This document shows, one piece after another, positions 35,909 through 49,637 of a DNA stretch of 64,000 nucleotides (position 1 is the stretch's first letter; each line of letters starts with the position of its first letter). Source of the stretch: Chlamydoabsidia padenii (Eukaryota > Mucoromycota > Mucoromycetes > Mucorales > Cunninghamellaceae); contig JAIWND010000015.1 of assembly GCA_025330725.1 (NCBI GenBank), forward strand, positions 682,001 through 746,000, given 5' to 3'. The position numbers and the translations under genes were made by a program. The notes under the pieces are model-generated. The model was not told the DNA's origin, ran no database searches, and saw only the letters and a program-made list of their open reading frames with translations.

Positions 35909-38700
<2,792 letters not shown>

Positions 38701-39627
38701 TTATACACATTCCTCTTTTCCCGCGATACCAAGGATACGATTTAGAACTAGTTTAATAGCTCATTTAGTATAGGATATCATTGTTGTTAATCCCCTACCC
38801 CTGATTGTTTTTTAACCATTGTTGTCAAATAAAAGCTTATATTTCTTTTTTTTGCTTTGTTAAAAAGTAATATTGTTTAATTATGGATAAAGTGATGATT
38901 ATAAAATGTATGAAATAGGAATAAGCATCATCATCTTCTCGTACATGATGTAAACAACGTCATTCATGCAAAAAGACATATTCAAACCCCGCTCATGGCG
39001 AGCCTGTTGATTCTCACACACCCCCACTTTATATCTAGATAAATTTAAATCATATAATTCTTCTGTTGTTTGTTTGGCGCTAGTAAGATCTTCCCGGATT
39101 ACATCACAGAGAGCTCAAATGATCGATGGAATCATTATAAAATAGGGTTAGAAAAAAGGAAGACATCCTTTCTTAACCCTCCCTTTTTTTCATTCTCTCT
39201 TATATAAACATTTACCTTCTCCACTTTAGCGGTATTTCAAAAAGGAACGTACAGAAATTCAGATCTACAGCGTGCTAGGATGGTAGATCTTCTCGGCAGG
39301 GCCCTTTAGAGCGGCGTTTAAATATTGATTTCAAGGGGGACTTTACATCAAATGTAGCCTCTTTAAAGATACGTACCATTATCCCATGATATAACAAGAT
39401 CATGTTAAAAGATTGGTCAGGATTAAACATTGGGATGTATAACAGCATACATATTTTCTTCCCAGGTCACACAAACATATAATGACTCCAAAACAAGGTT
39501 GAGATTTATTAACAATGATTTATTTTGATAGTAATATCATGGATTAAAATCTATATGTATCAATATGCTATAATTTTCTAAAGAATAAACGGAGAGGAAG
39601 GAAGGAGGGTATAACAATCAAAGGGTT
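38701..39627. other. Intergenic between convergent GFA1 and membrane-protein gene
   Basis: GFA1 3' UTR (AATAAA 38828-38833), then an exact element at 38981-38991 and a degenerate GCGGCGTTTAAA at about 39311-39322 with a leader-like TATATAAA at 39200-39210 between them. The pair of promoter-like motifs in a convergent spacer hints at an unrecognised short or non-coding gene; no open frame of note was found. Confidence 0.5.
38981..38991 (-). promoter_or_regulatory. CGGSRTTTGAA element (CGGGGTTTGAA)
   Basis: Exact match 281 bp downstream of the GFA1 stop codon, not near any annotated start codon. Confidence 0.45.
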
Positions 39628-40301
39628 CTATGTCGAGGTAGATGTGTCTTGATCCGCTACTGGTGAGTATTGTTGTCGTAGAGTTCGATCCTACAGCAGT
39701 TAAAAAAAAAAAAAAAAAACAAAAAAAAAGAAGAAGAAGAATAGGAAGCTCATTCGTTAGAGTCTAGATCATGATCATGTTGTTGTTGTTGTTGATTGGC
39801 TACCTTTTTCCACTTGTTATAAATTGGCATAATCACGGCGAATACCACAAGGCATAAAACAGCGATAAGGAAAACACGCACGATTACTTCATCCTTGTAT
39901 GAGTCCCGGGCTATCCAATATAAAAGTTGTATTAGTATTTCCCATGTCTTGAGTGTGAAAGTTGCTACTTACCAAAACAGGCTGTTTTGAAGTCGTTACT
40001 GGGACACGTTTCATCAGCTATGCCATCACAAATACCATTTTCTACATTGTCCAAACAAAACTGTTTAGTACAGTTTCCACAAGGTTTTTCAATCATGGGC
40101 AATTCAAAGATGGTGCTGTTTGATCCGCAAAAGCATTTGCAAAACATGATTGGATTGGCAGCTTGAATCGTTGTACCTAAAACAATCTTTTTAAACAGTA
40201 AAAGGCAAAAAAGTTATTGACACCAGTAGTGCACATACATTATGAGTGAGATCGGATATTTTATTACTTACATTTAATAGTACTAATTGAGTAAAGTACA
40301 T
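39628..40301 (-). CDS. Cys-rich single-pass (type I) membrane protein, unknown function
   Basis: 137 residues from exons 40301..40272, 40186..39973, 39910..39804 and 39690..39628. The first 20 residues (MYFTQLVLLNIVLGTTIQAA) form a signal peptide split by intron 1. The lumenal part holds ten cysteines in CKCFCG, CGNCTKQFC, ICDGIADETC and ACFG, with one N-glycosylation site NST and another NCT. A hydrophobic helix VFLIAVLCLVVFAVIMPIY follows, then WKK and a short cytosolic tail with a Tyr-based YSPV sorting-like motif. If the last intron is retained the tail would instead end with a Gln5 run and HDHDLDSNE; both are in frame. No family recognised; a small secretory-pathway or wall-sensing receptor is one possibility. 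Confidence 0.72.
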
Positions 40302-40506
40302 GATATCGGCTGCAGATGAGCAATTATTTGGGGAAAGAAGAAAGTGGAGGTGGGGAGTCAAACAAGGGAGCCAAATGAAAAATAAACTCGGACGGCATTT
40401 GAAAATGAAATAAAATGAAAATCATAAAAACACCAAATCGTGCCTTTTTTTCTTTTTCTTTTCTTTGTACTTCATCTCTTCCTTTTTACATTATTGATGC
40501 TACTTC
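40302..40506. promoter_or_regulatory. Compact bidirectional promoter
   Basis: Only 205 bp separate two divergent start codons. The single recurrent element (40393-40403) lies about 91 bp from one ATG and 103 bp from the other. A CT-rich leader precedes the plus-strand ATG. Confidence 0.6.
40393..40403 (+). promoter_or_regulatory. CGGSRTTTGAA element (CGGCATTTGAA)
   Basis: Centred between the membrane-protein gene and the RabGAP gene; it shares the extended form CGGCATTTGAAAAT with the copy at 14855. Confidence 0.6.
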
Positions 40507-43400
40507 ATGACCACCATTACAAACAACAACACCTCAAGTTTTATACCTTTGAAACAACAACAGCTACCCTCTCATCAACTTGACTGCTCTGATACTGGCA
40601 GCGACGATCAAGATGAAGTGTACTACTCTGATGCCTCTATCCACTCGTCTGACACTTTTAATTGCAAGGACCATGTGGCTAATGTGGAATCACTTGTAAC
40701 CTCATGGAATATCCTTAAAAAAGACAATATGAGCTGCGATACAAATATCCATAGTGATGCGGTGCTCAATGAAGAATCCTTTGAACCAAACTCAACTCTA
40801 CATTTTGGTCAACCTGGACAACAACAATCTCGTCATTCTCCAACACCTACACCTCATGTTGATTATACTAGCATGGACAGTGACTCTTCAAGTGCATACT
40901 CCAACCAAAGCGAATCTATGGACAACAATGACCTGTTTTACTTGGACCAACAGGGTACTCTAGACAATCAAATACATGGTGACACCAGTATCTCCGCCAC
41001 TTTTGACACCACCACCATTCATTCCTTATCGGGTAATGATGACATTCGCAACATGTCTTTTGTCTCTTTATCATCATCATTCAGTGGGCACTCTTCGTTA
41101 GGGGGCGTAAATGATCTATTCTTGGAACACTCGGCTCAACCAACAGATACTAGGGCAACTACACCAATATCATATGAAGAATGGGATCTCAAACTCAACA
41201 CTGGTCACTCTTTTCCTCCTCAACAACAAGGTACATCATTCATCATCGACAATCACAAGTATATACTCGGCGATAATCCTAATGCTGGCGATTCAATTTA
41301 CCATCCTGATCAACCTATAGAACATTCTAACGCGACTTCTTTATCTAATACCGTATGTCATTTTGGTGCTACATCTGCCTCGGATCTCCATGAAGTGTCT
41401 CTGCTCGAAGAAGAATCAGCAACTGCTAATACCATATCGACGTTGGGCTCGGCCAAACCATCACCTTCAATAATGGAAATGAACTCTAATACATCATCTG
41501 ATATTATTAATATGAACACACCACCATCACCATCACCACCAAAGCATGAACAGACCATTCAGCCATCATCGACCAGTGCATCACCAGTAACTATACCATC
41601 AACAATCACAATGTCACCATCAAAATCAAGCATTACCACTCGTCGGATTGTCTCTGGTCTCTGGTCACCATTCAAATCTGCCACTAAATCTTCCTCCAAA
41701 AAAGTGACTCGACCATCAGCCAACTTTGCCGAACGTCAGAAACGACAATCTCGACCACCTAGCTGTGTATTACCAGGGTTTCAGGAATCCCTAATGGAAC
41801 AATTCAACGTTGGTAACTCAAAAAGGTTGAATCTAAAACATCAACAAAACCTGCCTCTCATCAATACTGCAAACATCAAGGATGATTATGATTGGGGTAT
41901 GTAAAGGGAAAAAAAAAAAAACTAGGATGGACGCATTAACTAATATTTAAATTCCGACTGACTGTAGATTTTTGGACCTCGGTTATTTGTAACCATGATC
42001 AAGCACTCAAAAACAAGGATCTGTCAAGTCAAATACATAAGGGTATTCCTCCGTCTTTACGTGGCACGGTGTGGCAGTTACTCAGCAATAGTACACAATT
42101 GGCTTTTATGAAGGAACATCACTACATGGATCTGCTCAGGACGACGAGCCCTTACGACAGGATGATCCAACGTGATCTTGCTCGGACCTTCCCAAATCAC
42201 AAGTACTTTAAGGAAAAAGATGGTGTTGGACAAGAAGCTTTGTATAACGTGGTCCGTGCTTACAGTATACATGATCCCGAGGTTGGCTATTGTCAGGGTC
42301 TTGCTTTTATTGTCGGTCCCTTACTCTTAAATGTAAGTATAAACATACTAGCTGACAAGTAGAAAATGAATAATTCTCATTCTCTCTTTTTTCTATGATG
42401 ATAGATGCCTGATGAAGAAGCCATATGTGTTTTGATTCGCTTGATGTCTGACTATGGTCTCCGAACTCACTTCACCCCTAACATGGAAGGTCTCCATCTA
42501 CGATTATACCAATTCGAATCACTGGTTGCTGAATACCTGCCTCATATCTCTCGACATCTAAAACAACATGAAATCAATCCGACCATGTTTGCATCTCAAT
42601 GGTTTATGACTCTCTTCGCCTACAAATTTCCTTTGGACCTTGTCTTTAGGATCTACGATATGGTATTTGTGGAAGGTCTGGATACTGTGCTTTTAAAATT
42701 CGCATTGGCTCTTTTAAAACGAAATGAATCTCATCTGCTGGAATTGGACTTTGAACCTTTGTTGAACTTTTTGAAAACTGACTTGTTTGAAGAATATAAG
42801 GTAACGTATAAATGAGAACACTCACTCATTCCCAATTAACTTGTTTCTTCTTCTTCTTCTTCGATTTAGGATAATGAACAACAACTGATACAAGACACAA
42901 ATGACTGGGATATCTCTCGGAAACGGCTGACTCAACTGGAAAAGGAACACAAGGTTCTGGCGGCAATTGAAGAACAGGATGCAAAGGTTTTGGAATCACT
43001 ACAAAAACACCAAGCGACATTACGGCTTCAAGTGGATCAACTCAATCAATCATCTGGTGTGACGCAAAAGGAATATCAAGATGTACAATCTCAGCTGCAG
43101 GACAGTCAGCATCTGCGACAACAAATGATGGATGAACAAGGCTCACTCAAAACCATGGTGGATTCTCTGAAAACCGAAACAACAGCATTACCCCTCAAGG
43201 TGGAAGCATCCTTCAAGACCGAATTCGACAATCTCTGCAATGAAAATACCCGCTTGACTCAAAGGAATGCTCAATTGGAAGATCAGCTAGCGGCAATGGA
43301 ATCTCTTTTGATTAACATCAAGATGCGGTACGCACAAAGCCAAGATGAAGGGGATGATCTGTCTAAACGACTGTTTGAATTGAAAAAAGTCATTAGTTAG
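40507..43400 (+). CDS. Gyp5/EVI5-type TBC-domain Rab GTPase-activating protein
   Basis: 893 residues from exons 40507..41896, 41968..42332, 42405..42800 and 42870..43400. Residues 1 to about 460 are a disordered Ser/Thr/Asn-rich region. The TBC domain follows: GIPPSLRGTVWQLLS, the Arg-finger motif IQRDLARTFP, and the Gln-finger YCQGLA, then the PDEEAICVLIRLM and ASQWFMTLFAYKFPLDLVFRIYD blocks, all present and intact. The C-terminal 170 residues form a long coiled coil (QLEKEHKVLAAIEEQDAKVL, then heptads to the end), the arrangement of yeast Gyp5/Gyl1 and animal EVI5. Likely role is GAP activity on Ypt1/Sec4-type Rabs in Golgi-to-surface traffic and polarity. A poly(A) signal lies at 43431-43436. 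Confidence 0.92.
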
Positions 43401-43972
43401 TTTAAATTAGTTTAGTTGTTGTCATTAATTAATAAATCGTTTATATAAAACTATTACAATTGTCACTTTTGGTTGTTGTTGAATAGTGTAGGGTTTGATG
43501 ATATAATGTATATGTGGATGGGAATTGTTTATGCAAAATTGTCAAGCGGGGTTTTGATTTTGACCTCTTTGAAAGGCATATATATATATATACCATGCTG
43601 GATATGTTCACCCTTGTAGTAAATGTATCACCCCAATTGTTAGGGCCTTGATTTTAAAGCTAGAATCGGGATTCGAAAAGCGGGATGTCATCCGTGTTCC
43701 GATGACTAAAGTGTAAATAAGTAGAAAAAGTTGCCTTTTTTCATCTTTTAGCCCCGTCGCATCAAGGAGGATAACTACACAACCTATTATCATATTGCTC
43801 AAGTTAACGAATTAAGTAAAACAAAGATTGTCTTTATTAGGTTTTATTGTATTTGGTACAAAAGAATAAAAATGTGTGTATATGTACATATTCTAAGCAA
43901 TGGAATCATCTATACTAAAAAAAAAAGGGGGGGTGGTTTTATGATAATAAAAGTACAGGGATAGGGTGAAAC
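43401..43972. other. Intergenic between convergent genes, with degenerate elements
   Basis: AATAAA at 43431-43436 for the RabGAP gene. AGCGGGGTTTTGA at 43545-43557 and ATCGGGATTCGAA at 43665-43677 are near matches of the recurrent element; between them is a TATATATATATA stretch (43578-43591). A G8 run lies near 43928. No gene seen. Confidence 0.5.
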
Positions 43973-45396
43973 CTAATTTAGTTCTTGCTCTTGTACGATA
44001 CGCACCAAGTTATCGCGATGGATGACACAATCCGCATTGACGTAGCCCAAGACACTAGAGATTTCCGAGCTGTTGCAACGCTTGATCCGGGCAATTTCCG
44101 AGCTTGAGTAATTCACCAGGCCTTTTCCAATCACCACATCCATCGTGTCACCTTTTGACGTTGTTTGCTGTAAACAGATGTGAACTGCTTGGTGTGCATT
44201 AAAAGTACCTTGGACATCGACGATTCCTGCTGCAAAGAGACTACTTCGAAGGCCTTGTGTCACCACCGCCTTCGCCGCACCAGTATCAATGTAGATTGTC
44301 CCTGCTGTGTGTAATCCATGCAAAATCCACCATTTTCGATCGAGCATTGGGTTGTTCTTGGCGATGAATTTGGTGTGTAGCGGTTTGTCGGCGGTGTCGT
44401 CGATGATTTTGATGATGTTGGTGGGTTTTGATCCATGTGTGATGACTGTCGCTACGCCAGCTGCAGTTGCAAGATCCGCCGCAATCAGTTTCGTAATCAT
44501 GCCACCTGTACCTAAAGCCGAGCCTCCGGATGCAACAGATACTATGAGTAAATACAGTCCGAGTTAGTATTAATATTGATCCTTTCATCTTTTGATTCCA
44601 TATCAAGTTACCTTTATCTTTCAAAGAAGCCACATCATCGCATAACAGGACAGGTTGGGCATCAGGATTGGTACGAGGATTGTCAGTGTAAAGACAATCA
44701 ACGTCTGTCATCAAAAACAAGTAGTCAGCCTTGATCATACCAGCAGTGACAGCTGCCAATGTATCATTATCACCAAATCGGATACCTTGGGTGGATATGG
44801 TATCATTTTCATTGACAATAGGCACAACATCCATCAATAATAGCTCTTCAAGACAGCTGACAGCATTGAGGTATTGAGATCGCTAAACATGTAGTAAAAA
44901 AAAAAAACAAGACAAAAAAAAATTAAGAGTTATAATAAGTATTTTTTTTGGGGGGGGTATGACAGTTAGCTTACATCGGAAAGATCGTTCTTGGTCAGAA
45001 GTATTTGAGCGACAGGTTGATTAAATTGCCCAAAGAGGTCATCGTAAAGCGCCATGAGTCTGCCTTGACCAACTGCTGCAACGGCCTAAATCATATCAAG
45101 TAAATCAAACGAGGAGGAGAGGATCAGTATCACTAGTAGTAAAAGGTTATTATTTAGTTTACCTGTCTAGCAGCTAGTCCTGGTGGTTTTTCTGCAATGT
45201 TCAATCGTCGAAGGCCAGTACCAACAGCAGCACTTGTAACCACCACCACACGATGATTGAGAGATTTCAGTTTGAGGACGGTTTCCACCAGGCCAGATAA
45301 ATTGGAGAGAAGAGGAAAATGTGAAGTTTCATCACAAATGGAAGAAGTTCCTACCTTGATAACAATGGTTTTTTGCGTTCTATTGGTGGGTTTCAT
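43973..45396 (-). CDS. PRO1: Glutamate 5-kinase with PUA domain
   Basis: First step of proline synthesis: phosphorylates glutamate to gamma-glutamyl phosphate. 394 residues from exons 45396..45163, 45085..44975, 44882..44612 and 44541..43973. The amino-acid-kinase domain shows [90 protein letters not shown] and the [19 protein letters not shown] segment. The C-terminal PUA domain includes [30 protein letters not shown] and [20 protein letters not shown]. The order and length match fungal Pro1 and bacterial ProB, and no reductase domain is fused. A degenerate element TTTAATCGCCG lies about 97 bp upstream. Confidence 0.95.
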
Positions 45397-45736
45397 GTGT
45401 AAGGATTAAAAAAAAAGGGGGGGGGCGAAGAAAGGGAAGAAAAAGAAAAAGAAAACTTTACAGGAACAGTGAAAATGACTCACCCAGCAAATATTTAATC
45501 GCCGATTGACTTTCAAAAGAGGTCAAGATCATGCAGATCGACCACATGGGTAAATCCACAAATGTCTCGGTTTCATCTCTTTACTAAACATGGGTAAATC
45601 CACAAATGTCTCGGTTTTATTTCTTTACTAAAGATGTGAAAACCATGAAAAACTAAAACTTTGATATAAAATGTTCACTTTTGCTCAACTCTCATATTCT
45701 GTTTGTCTTTTCTCCAACTATCAAATCTATAATACA
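45397..45736. other. Intergenic: divergent promoters of PRO1 and Ser-rich gene
   Basis: A G9 run next to the PRO1 start, degenerate element TTTAATCGCCG near 45494-45504, and a 44-bp tandem duplication at 45544-45631. TCTATAATACA precedes the plus-strand ATG. Confidence 0.6.
45544..45631. repeat. Tandem duplication, 2 x 44 bp
   Basis: Two adjacent copies (45544-45587 and 45588-45631) beginning ACATGGGTAAATCCACAAAT and ending TTTACTAA, differing at two C-to-T positions. Each copy contains CTCGGTTT. It lies about 105 bp upstream of the Ser-rich protein's ATG. Confidence 0.95.
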
Positions 45737-46331
45737 ATGCAACTCAAGTTTCTTCTCATCGCTTTGATCTTCGCCGTCATTGTCACTGCCGAAGATAGTA
45801 AGTGAATTTAAAAGTCATTTAGTATCTTGATCTAAACTTTACTTTTTCTGCTTGCCCGCGCCCTTCGAATTTTATTATGTATCGGTTCAGACTCGTAAGT
45901 ATATCTATCACTTTGCATCTGTGAGTAATCTCCCTGTTAACGTATGTCTTCTCAATTTACTGTGTAGCGATAATAATAATGGCGGTGGAAACGGTATCCT
46001 TAATAGTTTGACCAGTGCTGCTGGTTCTGCCATTAGTAGCAAGCTGAGCAAAAGTGCCAAGTCCTCAGCAAGTGCTTCCTCGTCCGCTCCTTCCTCATCC
46101 AGCTCGTCCTCGTCGGAATCCAGCTCTTCCTCTTCCTCTTCTCAAGCTTCCTCCTCCTCGTCCCAACTTAGCAGCAGCAGCAGTGGTGGTGCATCTTCCT
46201 CGTCTGCTTCTGCTTCGGCCACCAACACTGGCTCTCCCAGTGCCGCCAATGGCTTGTTCCAAGGTGTTCCTACTGAATTGGTCGCTTTGACTGCACTCTT
46301 CATGGCAAGCTTCATTGTCATTGCTGCATAG
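45737..46331 (+). CDS. Small Ser-rich secreted protein, probably GPI-anchored
   Basis: About 142 residues. A signal peptide (MQLKFLLIALIFAVIVTAED) is followed by an Asn/Gly patch, a Ser/Ala-rich region of about 80 residues likely to be O-glycosylated, and a hydrophobic C-terminus LVALTALFMASFIVIAA preceded by small residues (SAAN), the layout of a GPI-anchored wall or membrane protein. Exon 1 is 45737..45797 and the last exon 45968..46331. They are out of frame if joined through the GTAAGT donor directly. The best model inserts a 4-nt exon ACTC (45891..45894), flanked exactly by AG and GTAAGT. An alternative is use of a weaker donor GTGAAT four bases downstream. A poly(A) signal lies at 46356-46361. 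Confidence 0.75.
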
Positions 46332-46477
46332 ATATAATTATAATTTAATCATTTTAATAAAAAGCCAATCTTTACTAATGGCAATCAAATCGTGTTGCCG
46401 AAAAGGAGTTCGGAGTTTGATGAAAAAGTTATGCATGAGTCCGTCTACCCCTTCAAAAAAAAAAGCCATAGCTTAAA

Positions 46478-46488
46478 TTCAAATCCCG
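46478..46488 (-). promoter_or_regulatory. CGGSRTTTGAA element (CGGGATTTGAA)
   Basis: First of a cluster of copies in the spacer before the CDF transporter gene. Confidence 0.5.
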
Positions 46489-46655
46489 CTTTACGAAATA
46501 AATCGCCACCGGTGGTTTCTTTTTTGGTTTTATCAATATATACATTGTTTTATTTGTATTTTATAATAACACTAACCTACATTACTGATTCTTTTCTATT
46601 CTAATCAAGCACTTTCTATCAAAGACGAGCAGGGTTCTAAATTACACTTTTCTCG

Positions 46656-46666
46656 CGGCATTTGAA
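46656..46666 (+). promoter_or_regulatory. CGGSRTTTGAA element (CGGCATTTGAA)
   Basis: Followed 14 bp later by the variant CGGGGTTTCAAA (46680-46691), giving a closely spaced pair. Confidence 0.5.
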
Positions 46667-47025
46667 CTTGCATGATTTCCGGGGTTTCAAACTGCCCTCT
46701 TGATCAAGAACAACGAACCAAACCCTTTTCATCCAAATCAATACTTCTAGAACATAAAATGACTAATACATAGCATTGATCAACATGGGATGGTCTGTCA
46801 AAGCATCAATGAGCACTAATCAACAGTAGAATAGTACAGTCTTTTTTTGATATTGTGCACTTTAATACGTAAATTAATAACGTTGTCTTTAGTGTTTGTG
46901 ACATACTATACCATACTATTATCTACAGTATGCTATATAAGATCTTGGCCAAGTCATTGTAGGTTTACATGCCATGATGTTCCCCTTTGTCTAATCAAAA
47001 AAAAAAGATGCATTTAACTATCATT

Positions 47026-47036
47026 TTCAAATCCCG
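47026..47036 (-). promoter_or_regulatory. CGGSRTTTGAA element (CGGGATTTGAA)
   Basis: 278 bp upstream of the CDF transporter ATG; extended context GGCGGGATTTGAAAATG. Confidence 0.5.
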
Positions 47037-47314
47037 CCAATGTTTGATCGACCCCATAAATTGATGAAAAGAAACCCCTTCAGAACAGTTTGATGAAATA
47101 TACGAATACTTTGTTCAGTAGATGGGACACCCTTGTTGAAAAAGAATATGCCATTTTATTTTACATATATTGTATATGTGTCGTTTTGTATATGTAAATG
47201 TAATCGGCGCTTGAATAAATTACATCATTTAAAACAGTGATAAAAGATTTTCTCTTTTTCTTTATATACTTTATATTCATTACCAAGCGACTTGCAAAGA
47301 TTGATGTAGGTGCT

Positions 47315-49019
47315 ATGCTGAATACTAATACTAATACCAAACCTTCCTCGACTCATTATACGAACTCTTCAAGCAACCATTCACTATGCTCTATTGCCGA
47401 TTCTGTGATTCCTCCTGTCAAGTTTCGGGCTTTACGGGTTTCCCAGCATCACCTCTCAACTATACACAACAAGAAACTGAAATCCTTCTACACGGTAAAA
47501 TAAAACATATATAATAAATACAGCGGGTTACTGACTTTACTTTTTTATACCTTTCAAAGCATCAAAATCATCTTATAGATCTTTACGAAGAAGTGGACCG
47601 AATAGTGGATGCATTACAAGAAGGTCAAAATCTTAAAACCTATGGTACGATATCCTCTCAACAACTCACACATATGGAACGTGATATTGAAAATCAATCA
47701 GAAGAACTAGACTCTATAAGCACTCATGTACCCTTACTTGCCGATACTTCTTCCACAGAATCCGCCTCCTCACCACCTTGGCTGATACGCTTAGCCATCA
47801 ACATGTCGTTTACTATTAATATTGGCCTCTTTCTTGCCAAGTTGGCACTGGCGTTATTCTCTGGGTCCATGGCGATTTTGGCCACGGCTTTTGAAAGTTT
47901 CTTGGATATCCTCAGCAATGCTATCATCTTTTGTACCACTCAATTTATTCGGAAAAAGGATTACTATGCTTATCCGGTGGGAAAGGTAAAGTATGTAATG
48001 TAATGCGGGGACAAAAACGATTAACTCATCAGATGTTATATCTTTTATGTGTGTATGTGTGTATGTATAGTCAAGAATAGAACCTTTGGGGATCATTGTT
48101 TTCTCGGTGGTTATTACAACTTCTTTTGGCCAAGTACTTCTTACATCTATCAAGCAGCTAACTGGACCAATAGACTCGGATCAACAGATACACTTGGATG
48201 CTCTCGGCTTGGGGATTCTAGCGGGGAATATTGGCATCAAGGCGGCATTATGGCTTTGGTGTGCTAGTATAAAAGGAAGCTCTAGCGTGCAGGTCTTGGG
48301 TCAAGATCACCGAAATGATGTGCTATTCAATAGTGCAAGTGCTATCTTTCCTATTGTTGGTAAGTGATAATGGAAAAGGGGGTTATAGCAGGGTATTCAC
48401 TAACTTTTTACTTTTTTAAAGCGGTTTGGGCAAAATCTCCATGGGTGGATCCAGCTGGGGCTATTCTCTTGTCATTGTACATTATATACGAATGGTCAAC
48501 TTTATTACTTGGTAAGTAATCATCACTAATAATACGAATACATGATGTAAATTTGACCTCTCCTTTTTTTTTTTTTTTTTTTTTTTAAAAAAAATATATT
48601 AGGCAATGTGCGACGATTAGCAGGACAAGTAGCTAATACAGATGATATCAAACAATTCACATACATGGCATACAGATTCTCGAACAAGATCCTGGCTGTT
48701 GATACGGTAAGTCCTTGATGTGATGGTCAGCCTTTCTCCTTCACTTTGGTCACATATTCTCCGTCGTACTGAAACACCTCTTCCATTTATTTTATAGGTC
48801 CGTGCGTATTATATCGGCGATCGATTACTTGTGGAAGTCGACATTATATTACCACCTCACATTGAACTACATGAAGCTCATGATATTGGGGAAGCCTTAC
48901 AAAACGCCTTGGAAATGATGGAAAACGTCGAACGAGCCTTTGTACACCTGGATTACAACTCAAGCCATCAAGTCGAACATATGCGTGTTGTCAATGACAT
49001 TGGGTTTGGTCGGGATTAA
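47315..49019 (+). CDS. Cation diffusion facilitator, manganese-type (MTP8-11-like) transporter
   Basis: 436 residues from exons 47315..47494, 47560..47985, 48071..48359, 48422..48511, 48603..48706 and 48798..49019. Exports divalent metal (Mn2+ most likely) into organelles or out of the cell by H+ exchange. Seen: the N-terminal FYTHQNHLIDLYEEVDRIVD block, characteristic of Mn-CDF proteins; TM2 motif SFLDILSN and TM5 motif DHRNDVLFN, both of the DxxxD type that marks the Mn group rather than the HxxxD of Zn transporters; and a C-terminal cytoplasmic domain (VRAYYIGDRLLVEVDIILPP) ending in ERAFVHLDYNSSHQVEH. No His-rich loop is present, consistent with Mn selectivity. Start chosen at the first ATG of the open frame. 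A poly(A) signal lies at 49141-49146. Confidence 0.9.
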
Positions 49020-49637
49020 ACTTTAAAAGTAGGTTTAATTGATTACTTGATAATGATTGTTTGATAGTTAGTCTTCCCCAACTCGATTCCTTAAATCATA
49101 GTATAATACCCCTATTAGTCCTATTACTTTATTTGTTGTTAATAAATCATGATACCTTTATATAACTGTGTATGCGTTGAAGATCCCTTGTCAGCATTGA
49201 TCTCATTGCTGGTCATTTTGACTATGTGACAATAATTCAAATCCCGATGGAGGATCCTTTTTTTCAGGTGGCGGGCATATCATGACTTGGGCTGGTTCAT
49301 TCGCCAAAAAACCATACTACACGTGCTGAACTCATTCAAGACTTTGTATTATAACTGGATCAATAAACAGGAACGTCGGGGTAGCAGGAAAGTGGATGCA
49401 TAATAAAAGTTAAAGGTGAATATCGAATAGTGTAATTTCATAAAAGTACACGTCACTTTTTCCCCCTCTCCCTTTAAATTTAACTCCAGTCCATTTTCTT
49501 TCTCTGTCTTTTCTCTCTGTCTTTTTGCTAATTCCCCATTTTTTACTTCACTTCTCCACACCTTTTATTCTTTATTCGTTTGTTGTTTTATTCTTCTCTT
49601 TACTCCATCTATATTATCATACCAACAATAACATAAT
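49020..49637. other. Intergenic: CDF 3' UTR and LUG-like gene promoter
   Basis: AATAAA at 49141-49146, exact element at 49236-49246, then a strongly C/T-rich leader (49450-49620) before the next ATG. No gene seen. Confidence 0.55.
49236..49246 (-). promoter_or_regulatory. CGGSRTTTGAA element (CGGGATTTGAA)
   Basis: 391 bp upstream of the LEUNIG-like ATG. The intervening sequence is a long CT-rich leader, so the element could lie close to the transcription start. Confidence 0.5.

Larger units (their letters stand above)
46332..47314. other. Intergenic, no gene; cluster of regulatory-like elements
   Basis: 983 bp with no supportable coding region. It carries three exact recurrent elements (46478-46488, 46656-46666, 47026-47036), the variant CGGGGTTTCAAA (46680-46691) and a near match CGGCGCTTGAA (47205-47215), the last about 100 bp before the CDF start codon. 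Confidence 0.55.
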
